A program made the position numbers and the translations under genes. A model generated the notes under the pieces. The model worked only from the letters and a program-made list of their open reading frames with translations, searched no databases and was not told the origin of the DNA. Positions 28,318 to 35,908 of a stretch of 47,915 nucleotides of DNA are shown piece after piece (positions within the stretch are counted from its first letter, which is position 1; every line of letters starts with the position of its first letter). Origin of the DNA: Burkholderiales bacterium (lineage in GTDB: Bacteria; Pseudomonadota; Gammaproteobacteria; Burkholderiales; Burkholderiaceae_C); NCBI GenBank assembly GCA_016195825.1, contig JACPYV010000145.1, positions 1-47,915 on the forward strand. The letters are read 5' to 3'.

Positions 28318-29318
28318 TATTCCAGGAACGGTTTCAGCCAGCGCATCTGCGGCTTGTCGCGGCCGTCGGCGCCAGGTTCCAGCGACAGGAAGTAGTCGCC
28401 CCAGTTCGGCCCGCCCGCCCACCACAGCCAGCCGGCCCAGACATCGGCGTTGGCCTGCAGGTGCTGCAACGCACCGCGCACGGCCTGCTCGCAGACCGCA
28501 TTGGCGCCGCCGCCCAGCTCGCCCAGGATCGCGCGCCGCTTGTTCTGGCGCAGCCAGGTGGTGAAGCGTTGCAGCCGCTCCGCGCCGACCTCGGGGCTGA
28601 CACATTCGGGGCTGGTACCGGATCCGTCCTTGTCGAAGTACTGGTGCACCTCGAACAGCATGCGGTCGGCCGGGTCGCGCACGCGGCCCATGACTTCGGC
28701 ATTGGCCGTGCCGTACCACCGGGATTCAAACCAGCTCCAGGCGCCCGTGTAGCCGTTGCCGGGCACGGTGACGAGGTTGGTGGCGCCGGCCGCGCGGATG
28801 GCGTCGACCGCGGCCTGGGCGGCCTGGCCCCAGGTTTCGGTGGGCATGTTGCGCGGCTCGTTGACGAGACCGAACTGGACCTTGGGGTTGTTCTTGAACT
28901 GCAGCGCCAGGCGGCGCCAGAAGTCGGCGAAGGCCGCGATGGGCACCTCGGGCCTGCCGACATGCACCTCCTTGTAGGCGGCGTAGTTGTGCGGGTCCAG
29001 CAGCACCTGAAGGCCACGCGCGGTCGTGCCATCAACGAACTCGCGCAGGCGGGCCAGCTCGGCCGCGTCGAACTCACCGTTCAGTGTGGGCTGCAGGCGT
29101 TCCCAGCGGAAGGCGATGCGCATCAGGTTCATGCCCTGGGCCTGGTAGTAGGCCGTGCTGGCGACGGTCGGGTAGACGAAGTCCTTGCCGTAGACGCCGG
29201 GGAAGGGCAGCTTCTCGCCCCATTCGGCGCTGGACAGGCTGATGCCTCTCCATTCGAGCGGGGCAGCGTGGGCGGCGGTGGTCAGCAACGCCGCGCAAAG
29301 CAGGAGGCTCTTCTTCAT
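28317..29318 (-). CDS. Secreted GH5 endo-beta-1,4-glucanase (subfamily 5-like)
   Basis: This exported glycoside hydrolase of 333 residues has a signal peptide cut near AAHA-AP (residue 18-19). The single catalytic domain starts WRGISLSSAEWGEKLPFPGVYG, as in GH5_5 cellulases. The acid/base Glu154 lies in GLVNEPRNMPTE and the nucleophile Glu267 in AILGELGG; ending WAGWLWWAGGPNWGDYF also fits. It should cut beta-1,4-glucan or glucomannan backbones in the periplasm or outside. It is the last gene of the sugar operon, with its ATG overlapping the AGE-family stop by four bases, and ends on the shared terminator. Confidence 0.9.
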   Translation of the reverse strand: MKKSLLLCAALLTTAAHAAPLEWRGISLSSAEWGEKLPFPGVYGKDFVYPTVASTAYYQAQGMNLMRIAFRWERLQPTLNGEFDAAELARLREFVDGTTARGLQVLLDPHNYAAYKEVHVGRPEVPIAAFADFWRRLALQFKNNPKVQFGLVNEPRNMPTETWGQAAQAAVDAIRAAGATNLVTVPGNGYTGAWSWFESRWYGTANAEVMGRVRDPADRMLFEVHQYFDKDGSGTSPECVSPEVGAERLQRFTTWLRQNKRRAILGELGGGANAVCEQAVRGALQHLQANADVWAGWLWWAGGPNWGDYFLSLEPGADGRDKPQMRWLKPFLE

Positions 29319-30535
29319 GAGTTGTCCTTGGCGGGCGGCTGCACGCCGAGCGCGACGAGCACGTCCTGGCAGGCGCCCATGGTGTGGTAGTCGGTCTTGC
29401 CAGCGGGGCTCTTCTCGTCGGTGAGCTTTTCGTTGTTCGGGCCCAGGATGCGGTACCAGGCGCCGTACTCGTGGTCGACGAAGTGCTGCCAGGCGTAGGC
29501 CCAGATCCGGTCGTACCACTGCCAGCAGGTGTCGTCCCCCGAACGCACGGCCAGCCAGGCGGCGGCGGCGAGGCTCTCGGCCTGGACCCAAAAATACTTG
29601 TCGGCGTCGCAGACCTCGCCGCCCGGGGCGAAGCCGTAGACCAGGCCGCCGTGGAGGTCGTCCCAGCCGTGGCGCATGGCGGTGTCAAAGAAGTGGCGAG
29701 CGGTGGGATAGAGCCAATCGGGCGCGGCATCACCCAGTCGGCGCTCCAGCATCAGGAGGAGCTTGGCCCACTCGGTCAGGTGGCCGGTCTGAAAACCCCA
29801 GGGCCGGAAGATGTTGGTCTTGTCGTCGCGGTTGTAGTCCCAGTCGGGCGTCCAGTCGGTCTTGTAGTGCTCCCAGACGAGGCCGCCGGCCAGCGCGGCC
29901 TGGCGCTGTGTGATGGCGCTTGCCAGCGTCAGCGCGCGGTCCAGGTAGCGGGCCTCGCCGGTAGCGGCGTGCGCGGCGAGCATGGCCTCGCAGGCGTGCA
30001 TGTTGGCGTTCTGGCCCCGGTAGGGGCCAAGCCTCCACTCCGGCGTCGCATCGTCGGCGTACAGGCCGTGGGCCGGCTCCCAGAAGCGCTGCTCCATCAG
30101 CTCGAAAGTCGATGCGATACCCTCCCGCGCACCGACCACGCCGGCCTCCGCCGCGTGGGCGTGGGCCAGCAGCACGAAGGCCAGGCCGTAGCAGTGGTGG
30201 GTGCCGTCCAGCACGGCGGCGTGGCCGTCGTGCCAGTCCAGCAGCCAGGCGTAGCCGCCCTGGGGCTGTGCGTGGGCCTGGTTCACGAATGCGAGCGCAT
30301 GTGTCACGTCAGTCATTGGTGCGCCGAACCAGCGCCAGGCCAGCGCATGGTTGAAGACGAAGCGCGTGCTGCTGACGAGGTGGCGGGTGCGGCGGTCGTA
30401 GACCGTGCCGTCGTCCTTGAAGAACTGGAAGCAGCCGCCGGTCGGATCCTTGACGTGCGGCGCGTAGAACGCCAGTGTGTGGCGCATGTGGGCCCACAGT
30501 GCGTCGGGGCGGCGCATGTCGGGAAGCGGCTTCAT
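29315..30535 (-). CDS. AGE-family sugar isomerase/epimerase, likely D-mannose isomerase
   Basis: This cytoplasmic (alpha/alpha)6-barrel enzyme of 406 residues belongs to the N-acylglucosamine 2-epimerase superfamily. Segments FVFNHALAWRWFG, WEHYKTDWTPDWDYNRDD, IFRPWGFQTGHLTEWAKLLL and the C-terminal TDYHTMGACQDVL provide the conserved His/Glu residues and look closest to mannose isomerases (mannose to fructose). Cellobiose or mannobiose 2-epimerase is the main alternative. It lies between the esterase and GH5 genes in a mannan-type operon with four-base overlaps on both sides. There is no signal peptide, so it acts on imported sugar. Confidence 0.85.
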   Translation of the reverse strand: MKPLPDMRRPDALWAHMRHTLAFYAPHVKDPTGGCFQFFKDDGTVYDRRTRHLVSSTRFVFNHALAWRWFGAPMTDVTHALAFVNQAHAQPQGGYAWLLDWHDGHAAVLDGTHHCYGLAFVLLAHAHAAEAGVVGAREGIASTFELMEQRFWEPAHGLYADDATPEWRLGPYRGQNANMHACEAMLAAHAATGEARYLDRALTLASAITQRQAALAGGLVWEHYKTDWTPDWDYNRDDKTNIFRPWGFQTGHLTEWAKLLLMLERRLGDAAPDWLYPTARHFFDTAMRHGWDDLHGGLVYGFAPGGEVCDADKYFWVQAESLAAAAWLAVRSGDDTCWQWYDRIWAYAWQHFVDHEYGAWYRILGPNNEKLTDEKSPAGKTDYHTMGACQDVLVALGVQPPAKDNS

Positions 30536-32691
30536 TTCAATACCTCGTCGGTCAGGAAGCGGGTCAGCTCGTCGGCCATCTGGGCGTGGACGTCGATGCG
30601 CGGATGGGCGTAGGCGAACGCCTGGAAGGTGGTGGTCCAGACCTTGGCGTCGCCCTCGGCTCGCAGCGTGGCAACGGCCTGGTCCAGCGCGCGCGGGATG
30701 GCGGGCTGCTCCTTCCACGCGGTCATGCCGCCGGCCAGCAGCACGAGCCTGGCCTGGGGGTAGCGTGCGCGCAGTTCGCGCACGAAGGCGAGGTAGCGCG
30801 CGCCGAAGTCGGGTGCGATGCGCTGCCCCTTGGATGCCGGGAAGCCGTGGTCGTTCTGGCCCAGGTTGACGAGCACCACATCGGGCGCACGCGCATCGGG
30901 CGGCGCGACCGCTGCGTCCAGGCGCGGCGCGTAGCGGTTCCAGACCTGCGGCATCAGCAGTTGGTCCCAGGTTGCCGTGATGCCGATGCCGCTGACGGCG
31001 ATGCCAACGTAGTCCGCGCCCAGGCGCTCGGCCGTCACCGCGCCATAGGCCCGCGTGCCGTCGTGCGTGGACAGGTCGGCGTACTGGTCTTCGCCCATGT
31101 CGCCGTTGCAGGCACCTGCGGTGATGGAGTCGCCGTAGAACTCCAGCTTTAGCAGGCGTGGTGGGGGTGGCGTCAGCAACTGGCCGCCTCGGGCCAGGCG
31201 CAGGCCCAGGAACAGGGCTTCGGCCTGCGAAGCTTCCGTGCGCTTCACGAGGCGCAGCTCGTGTTCACCCGGGGGCAGAGGCAGGCGCCAGTCGGCCGGG
31301 CCGTCGCCGCGCAGCGCCAGCGCGTGGCGGCGGCCGTCGACCTCGACGGTGAAGTGGTTGATGCCGCCGCGCGATGGCGCCAGGCGTAGCGCGAGCTGGT
31401 CGCCGGTGAATCGGGCCCGCAGCTCGCTGCCGCTCCAGGCCAGCAGCTTGGCCGCACCGGGCATGCTGGCGATGCGGCCGATCCAGCGCAGCCGGGCGTC
31501 GTCGGCGGCGATCGTCGGCCCTGTCGCGGCCTCGCGCACGAAGTCGCTGGAATGCAGTGCCGGCGGGAAGATGCCCGCCGACATGACCGCCAGCAGGCTG
31601 GCCGGGCGGCCGCTGCCGGCCCATTCGTCCCGCTTCACGCGCACATGCAAGAGGTGGGCGCCAGGCTCCAGCTCGCGGCCGACCACCGTGTAATGCCAGC
31701 CCAGGTAGCCGCGCCGCTCCGGCACCTGGCCGCGCAACGTGACGACGGGGCCGTCGTCCACCCAGGCTTCGAGGTTACGGTAATGCTCGCTCTCGGCATG
31801 GAAGACGGCGACCTCCCGGCCCCAGACGAGGAAGTGGGCCTCGGCGTCGTTGTCACGGCTCGTCCAGCCGGGCGCCTGACCGGCCCACTCGGGATGCGCC
31901 TCGCCACCGCGCGTGAAGCCGCTTTGCTGGTAGGGCTTGAGGGCGTCGCCCATCAGCAGGCGCGTGTACTCGTGGGCGCGGCCGTGCAGCGGTGCGGGCA
32001 GGGAAGCTGGCAGGAGAGCGGCCCGGCCCGGCGTGGCGGCGCGCAGCGTCTCGGCCAGGGCCTGGGCAATGCGCTGGTGGCCGATGGCGTTGGGGTGGAC
32101 GGGCTCGTCGTACAGCGCCGCCCAGCGGTCGGTGCCGGCGTCCACGCGGGCCTGCATCCAGCGGCCGAAGTCGAGCGCCGTCAGGCCGTAGTGGGCAGCC
32201 AATTGCAGCTGCAGGTCGACCGCGTCGCGTGCCTGGTTGCCCTGCTGGGTCAGGCCCAGCACGGCGACGGCGGGTGGCTTCTTCGCGGTCAGTAGCCGGC
32301 GCAGGATGGCCTCATAGCTGCTGGCGCGCACGGCCGGGTCCAGCCATTGGTCGTTGACACCGAACTCGACGATGACGAGGTCGGGCGCCGCATCCAGCAC
32401 ATGTGCCTGCAGGCGCTGCACGCCGGCGGCGGAGTCGGTGCCGCTGACGCCGGCGTTGACCAGCTTCACGCGCGGGCCCAGCGCCCGGGCCAGCAGCGCC
32501 GCCCAGCCCTTCTCGCGCGGCGGCTGGGCGGCGTAGCCGGTGGTGATGGAACCGCCGAGGGTGGCGAGGGTGATCGCCTCGCCGGCATCGACCCGTTGCA
32601 TGACGGCTTGCAGCCGTGCATCCGCGTGTCCCGCAGCGGGCAGCATCAATGACAAAGCCAACGCCAATCCTTTCAACACGTTCATCCTCAT
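30532..32691 (-). CDS. Exported double SGNH esterase: GDSL-type domain fused to CE2-type acetylesterase
   Basis: This 719-residue exported protein carries two SGNH hydrolase domains. The first (about 38-235) has GGSITTG with Ser48, VEFGVND and DEPVHPNAIGH. A jelly-roll-like region follows (about 420-505: FTGDQLALRLAPSRGG, RLPLPPGEHELRLV). The second has FYGDSITAG with Ser522, NLGQNDHG and RIDVHAQMADEL; jelly-roll plus SGNH is the plan of CE2 acetylesterases. It probably removes acetyl groups from glucomannan or xylan so that hydrolases can act. Signal peptide: MRMNVLKGLALALSLMLPAA. The ATG at 32691 overlaps the permease stop by four bases; ATG 32685 is possible. Confidence 0.88.
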   Translation of the reverse strand: MRMNVLKGLALALSLMLPAAGHADARLQAVMQRVDAGEAITLATLGGSITTGYAAQPPREKGWAALLARALGPRVKLVNAGVSGTDSAAGVQRLQAHVLDAAPDLVIVEFGVNDQWLDPAVRASSYEAILRRLLTAKKPPAVAVLGLTQQGNQARDAVDLQLQLAAHYGLTALDFGRWMQARVDAGTDRWAALYDEPVHPNAIGHQRIAQALAETLRAATPGRAALLPASLPAPLHGRAHEYTRLLMGDALKPYQQSGFTRGGEAHPEWAGQAPGWTSRDNDAEAHFLVWGREVAVFHAESEHYRNLEAWVDDGPVVTLRGQVPERRGYLGWHYTVVGRELEPGAHLLHVRVKRDEWAGSGRPASLLAVMSAGIFPPALHSSDFVREAATGPTIAADDARLRWIGRIASMPGAAKLLAWSGSELRARFTGDQLALRLAPSRGGINHFTVEVDGRRHALALRGDGPADWRLPLPPGEHELRLVKRTEASQAEALFLGLRLARGGQLLTPPPPRLLKLEFYGDSITAGACNGDMGEDQYADLSTHDGTRAYGAVTAERLGADYVGIAVSGIGITATWDQLLMPQVWNRYAPRLDAAVAPPDARAPDVVLVNLGQNDHGFPASKGQRIAPDFGARYLAFVRELRARYPQARLVLLAGGMTAWKEQPAIPRALDQAVATLRAEGDAKVWTTTFQAFAYAHPRIDVHAQMADELTRFLTDEVLK

Positions 32692-33566
32692 CCCTTGGTT
32701 GCGCCCGCCTGCAGGCCAGCGACGAACTGCCGCTGGAAGACCAGGAACAGTACGATGGCCGGCAGCGACGCGAGCAGCGAGCCCGCCATCAGCACGGCAG
32801 CGGCCTGCGGGTTGAAGCTCAGGTCGCCCGCCATCTTGCCGAGCTGCAGCGGCAGGGTCAGCGTGGCGGCGTCGTTCACGACCAGCAGCGGCCACAGGAA
32901 GTTGTTCCACTCGCTCACCGCGACAGGGATGGCGATGGCCGCCAGCGCCGGCCGCAGCAGGGGCAGCACCACGCTCCACCAGATGCGCAGCGTGCCGGCA
33001 CCGTCCAGCGTCGCGGCGCTGACCAGCTCGTCGGGCACCGCCTGCATGGCCTGGCGGAAGTAGAAGACGACGAAGGCCTTGGCCAGGCCTGGCACCATCA
33101 GCGCCGCGTAGGAGTTGATCCAGCCCAGCTGCGCCACGGTGACGAAGTTGGGCACGATGGTGACTTCCCACGGCAGCATCATGGACAGCAGCAGTGCACG
33201 GAACAGCCAGCGGCTGCCCGGGAAGGGGCGTTTGGTCAGCACGAAGGCGACCAGCGACGCGGCCAGCAGGCTGACGACCGTGACGACCACGGTGACAGCC
33301 AAGCTGTTGGCGTAAAAGCGCAGGAAGCCGTGGCCCTCGACCTGGATCTGCAGGATGCCGGCCAGCCGCTCCGGATCGGCCGTGGTGCCCGCCCAGTCGG
33401 GGTTGAAGAAGTTGCGCGTGGTGGGGGCCTGTGGCCACAGCGTGGGCGGCTGGCGCAGCAGCTCGGCCACGGTCTTGAACGCGCCGATGGCCATCCAGCC
33501 GTAGGGCAGGAGCATGGCCGGCACCAGCAGCCACAGTGGTGCGCGGGCCAGCCGCAGCCAGTTCAT
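32688..33566 (-). CDS. Carbohydrate ABC transporter permease, MalG/AraQ type
   Basis: This inner-membrane permease of 292 residues from the CUT1 sugar family has about six helices and the cytoplasmic EAA-like loop DELVSAATLDGAGTLRIWW, which docks on the ATPase. The N-terminus LLVPAMLLPYGWMAIGAFKT and the end VFQRQFVAGLQAGATKG are typical of the MalG partner. It overlaps the other permease and the esterase gene by four bases each. No ATPase gene is in the operon. Confidence 0.93.
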   Translation of the reverse strand: MNWLRLARAPLWLLVPAMLLPYGWMAIGAFKTVAELLRQPPTLWPQAPTTRNFFNPDWAGTTADPERLAGILQIQVEGHGFLRFYANSLAVTVVVTVVSLLAASLVAFVLTKRPFPGSRWLFRALLLSMMLPWEVTIVPNFVTVAQLGWINSYAALMVPGLAKAFVVFYFRQAMQAVPDELVSAATLDGAGTLRIWWSVVLPLLRPALAAIAIPVAVSEWNNFLWPLLVVNDAATLTLPLQLGKMAGDLSFNPQAAAVLMAGSLLASLPAIVLFLVFQRQFVAGLQAGATKG

Positions 33567-34456
33567 CGTGCGTTCTCCCGGCCGATGAGCTTGAGGTTCA
33601 GCCAGGTGAGGCTGAACAGCAGGGTCGTCAGCACCCAGGCCGCGGCCGAAGCCAGGCCCAGGTCCAGGTGGCGAAAGCCGCGGTCGAACAGGTAGGTGAC
33701 CAGCATCAGCGCCGAGTCCAGCGGGCCGCCCAGCGTGTCGACCGCGCCGTAGAGCAGATAGGGCTCGTAGAAGACCTGGAAGCTGGCGATCATGCTGGTC
33801 ACGCTGACGTAGACCAGCGTGGGCCGCAGGTGGGGCAGCGTGATGTGCAGCAGCTGCTGCCAGCGTGACGCGCCGTCGAGTTCGGCGGCCTGATAGAGGT
33901 TGTCGGGAATGGCGCGCAGGCCGGCCACGAAGATGACCATGTTGTAGCCCAGCACCGACCACACGCCCACCAGCACCAGCACCGGCATCGTCCACTGCGG
34001 GTCGCCCAGGAAGCGCGCGGGCGCCAGGCCGACGGCCGCACGCAGGCTGTTGAAGAGGCCGTAGGCCTCGGAGTTGACCAGCCACTTCCAGGCCGAGATA
34101 GCGCCGACGCCGCCCGCCACCGCCGGCAGGAAGAAGGCCACCCGCGCCCACCGGTGCAGCCGCGAGTCGCTGCCGAAGCTCAGGGCCAGCACCAGGCCCA
34201 GCACCACCGCGATGACGGACACCGAGGCCATGTAGGTGGCGGTGTTGGTCAGCGCCTGCCAGAAGCGCTCGTCGGCGAACAGCTCGGCGTAGTTGCGCAT
34301 ACCGACCCAGACCGGGTCCTCGGTGGCGTGGTAGTCGGTGAAGCTCAACCACGCCGAGCGCAGCACGGGCCAGACGCCGAACAGCGCGAAGAGGGCGAAG
34401 AAGGGCGCGACCAGGAGCCCGTCCTTCAGATGGCGGCCGTGGCGGCGCCAGCTCAT
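33563..34456 (-). CDS. Carbohydrate ABC transporter permease, MalF/UgpA type
   Basis: This 297-residue inner-membrane permease pairs with the MalG-type protein. It starts with a cytoplasmic segment and FFALFALFGVWPVLRSAWLSFTDY, and its EAA-like loop reads LYQAAELDGASRWQQLLHITLP. It ends in a helix before LKLIGRENAR. Its ATG overlaps the binding-protein stop by four bases. Confidence 0.93.
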   Translation of the reverse strand: MSWRRHGRHLKDGLLVAPFFALFALFGVWPVLRSAWLSFTDYHATEDPVWVGMRNYAELFADERFWQALTNTATYMASVSVIAVVLGLVLALSFGSDSRLHRWARVAFFLPAVAGGVGAISAWKWLVNSEAYGLFNSLRAAVGLAPARFLGDPQWTMPVLVLVGVWSVLGYNMVIFVAGLRAIPDNLYQAAELDGASRWQQLLHITLPHLRPTLVYVSVTSMIASFQVFYEPYLLYGAVDTLGGPLDSALMLVTYLFDRGFRHLDLGLASAAAWVLTTLLFSLTWLNLKLIGRENAR

Positions 34457-35676
34457 CGCTGTACCTCCAGCGCTCGGTTCATGACGGCGGCCGCGCGGCT
34501 CAGTTCGGTTTGGGCGTCGCCGCTGGCCAGCACCGCGCGCTGCACGGCGCGGGTGACGAGGTAGTCCTGGCGAATCCAGGCAGGGCAGGGTGGCGGGCCT
34601 TCAGCATCGGCAAGCTGGTCGAGCAATGCCTGGCGGTGGGGCAGGTTCAGCGTTGCGATCTGGTCCTGTCGGCCCGAGGGCAACCACATGCCACCGTAGG
34701 CCAGCGCCGCCTCGGCCATGCGGCGCGTGGTGTCGGGCTGGTAGACGCCGCGCATGAAGTCCAGCGCCAGCGCGCGGTTGGGCGAGAAGCGCGTGATGGC
34801 CAGCACCGTGCCACCCAGGACGGCCGTGCGCCTGCCCGTCGGGCCCATGGGCAGCGGCGCGGCGGCCCATCGGCCGACCAGGCCCTTGTGCGTCATGTCC
34901 ATGCGCGACAGCAACCAGGTGCCGGACTGCATCAGCGCGTAGGCACCGCTCTCCAGCCCGCCGTCGGCATCGGGCCAGCCGTCGGTGGGCGCCTTCAGCT
35001 CGCGGTAGAGCGAGGCGTAGTAGGCCAGCGCGCGCACGGCCGCGGGGCTGTCGACGACGGCCCGAGTGCAGCCCTCGTCGTAGACGGCGCCGCCGGCCTG
35101 GCGCAAATAGGGGTAGAAGCCCAGCCAGCTGGTGTTGCCCCACTGCTGCGCAAAGCCGTGGCCCTGGGCGAGCAAGGCACGGGCGGCGGCCAAGAAGCCG
35201 TCCCAGTCGGTGGGCGCTGCGCGCAACAGATCGCTGCGGTAGTACTGCAGCTGCACGTGCATGTCGAAGGGTGCACCGTGCAGCGTGCCGTCGGGCCGGC
35301 GGATGGCGCGCAGCGCGCCAGGGTTGGCATGCTGCTCCAGCTCGCGCACGAGGTCGGGCGCGGCCTGGTTCAGGTCGACCAGTGCCCCTTTGGCGCCCAG
35401 GGCGATGGCGTAGGACGTGCTGCCGGTGATCAGGTCCGGCCCGCGACGGCTGGCCAGCGCGGCGGAGTACTTGGTCATCGCGTCGGTCCAGGGCACGTCG
35501 CGCACCTCGATGTCGACGCCGGGATGGAGCGCGCGATAGGCCTGGACGGCCGGCTGCATGACACGCGGCGTCTTGTCGTCGCCCACCATCCAGATGACCA
35601 ACTTGGCGGCCGCCGCCGGCACGCAGCCGGTGGCGAGGCAGAGCGTAAGAACGAGGTTGAAGGGTGTGCGGCTCAC
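34453..35676 (-). CDS. Periplasmic sugar-binding protein of the ABC transporter
   Basis: This 407-residue CUT1-type extracellular binding protein captures imported oligosaccharide for the two permeases. The signal peptide (PFNLVLTLCLATGCVPAAAA) is followed by KLVIWMVGDDKTP, then LASRRGPDLITGS and GAPFDMHVQLQYYRSDLL, the usual core of SBP_bac_1 proteins. LATGC resembles a lipobox, so lipidation is possible. GTG at 35676 is the start. As the first gene of the six-gene minus-strand operon it is divergent from the beta-mannosidase, and the pair probably share the control region 35677-35876. Confidence 0.88.
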   Translation of the reverse strand: MSRTPFNLVLTLCLATGCVPAAAAKLVIWMVGDDKTPRVMQPAVQAYRALHPGVDIEVRDVPWTDAMTKYSAALASRRGPDLITGSTSYAIALGAKGALVDLNQAAPDLVRELEQHANPGALRAIRRPDGTLHGAPFDMHVQLQYYRSDLLRAAPTDWDGFLAAARALLAQGHGFAQQWGNTSWLGFYPYLRQAGGAVYDEGCTRAVVDSPAAVRALAYYASLYRELKAPTDGWPDADGGLESGAYALMQSGTWLLSRMDMTHKGLVGRWAAAPLPMGPTGRRTAVLGGTVLAITRFSPNRALALDFMRGVYQPDTTRRMAEAALAYGGMWLPSGRQDQIATLNLPHRQALLDQLADAEGPPPCPAWIRQDYLVTRAVQRAVLASGDAQTELSRAAAVMNRALEVQR

Positions 35677-35705
35677 GGCGTCGGCTGGCGCGTCGATTGA
35701 ACATT

Positions 35706-35716
35706 GTTTAGTAAAC
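35706..35716. promoter_or_regulatory. Palindrome in the divergent control region of the mannan locus
   Basis: GTTTAGTAAAC is an 11-bp palindrome around a central G, 30 bases from the binding-protein start, in an AT-rich patch (about 35697-35730) unlike its surroundings. It is a candidate operator for the minus-strand operon. A similar half-site, TGTTTAGC, recurs at about 35832. Confidence 0.45.
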
Positions 35717-35778
35717 GAAATGATTATCCGCAGATCGTGTCGGACGCAATAGCGATATGCCGCCTGTTTTTATCGGTG

Positions 35779-35793
35779 CTATCCCTGATCGTC
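35779..35793 (+). promoter_or_regulatory. Shared 15-base motif, copy 1 (upstream of beta-mannosidase)
   Basis: CTATCCCTGATCGTC lies about 84 bases before the likely beta-mannosidase start. A copy with one change is found upstream of the TonB receptor (38406-38420). The recurrence in front of two units of one locus suggests a regulator site or promoter element. Confidence 0.5.
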
Positions 35794-35815
35794 GGCTTTT
35801 GCTTGGAGAAACAGA

Positions 35816-35908
35816 ATGCGCAACAAGTTAATGTTTAGCAGTTGCCGGGTGTGTGGCTGCAAGGACCCCAAACGCAGTGATCTCAGAACGCTTGATCGAC
35901 CTTCATGA
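35816..35908 (+). CDS. Possible 30-residue leader peptide overlapping the beta-mannosidase start
   Basis: GGAG at 35805-35808 lies seven bases before an ATG at 35816, a better start signal than any for the beta-mannosidase. The frame runs 30 codons (MRNKLMFSSCRVCGCKDPK...) and stops at 35908, inside the mannosidase gene but in another frame. It contains three closely spaced cysteines after residue 9. It may be a regulatory upstream reading frame, or mark the true mannosidase start if a base is missing; it may also be chance. Confidence 0.3.
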   Translation: MRNKLMFSSCRVCGCKDPKRSDLRTLDRPS

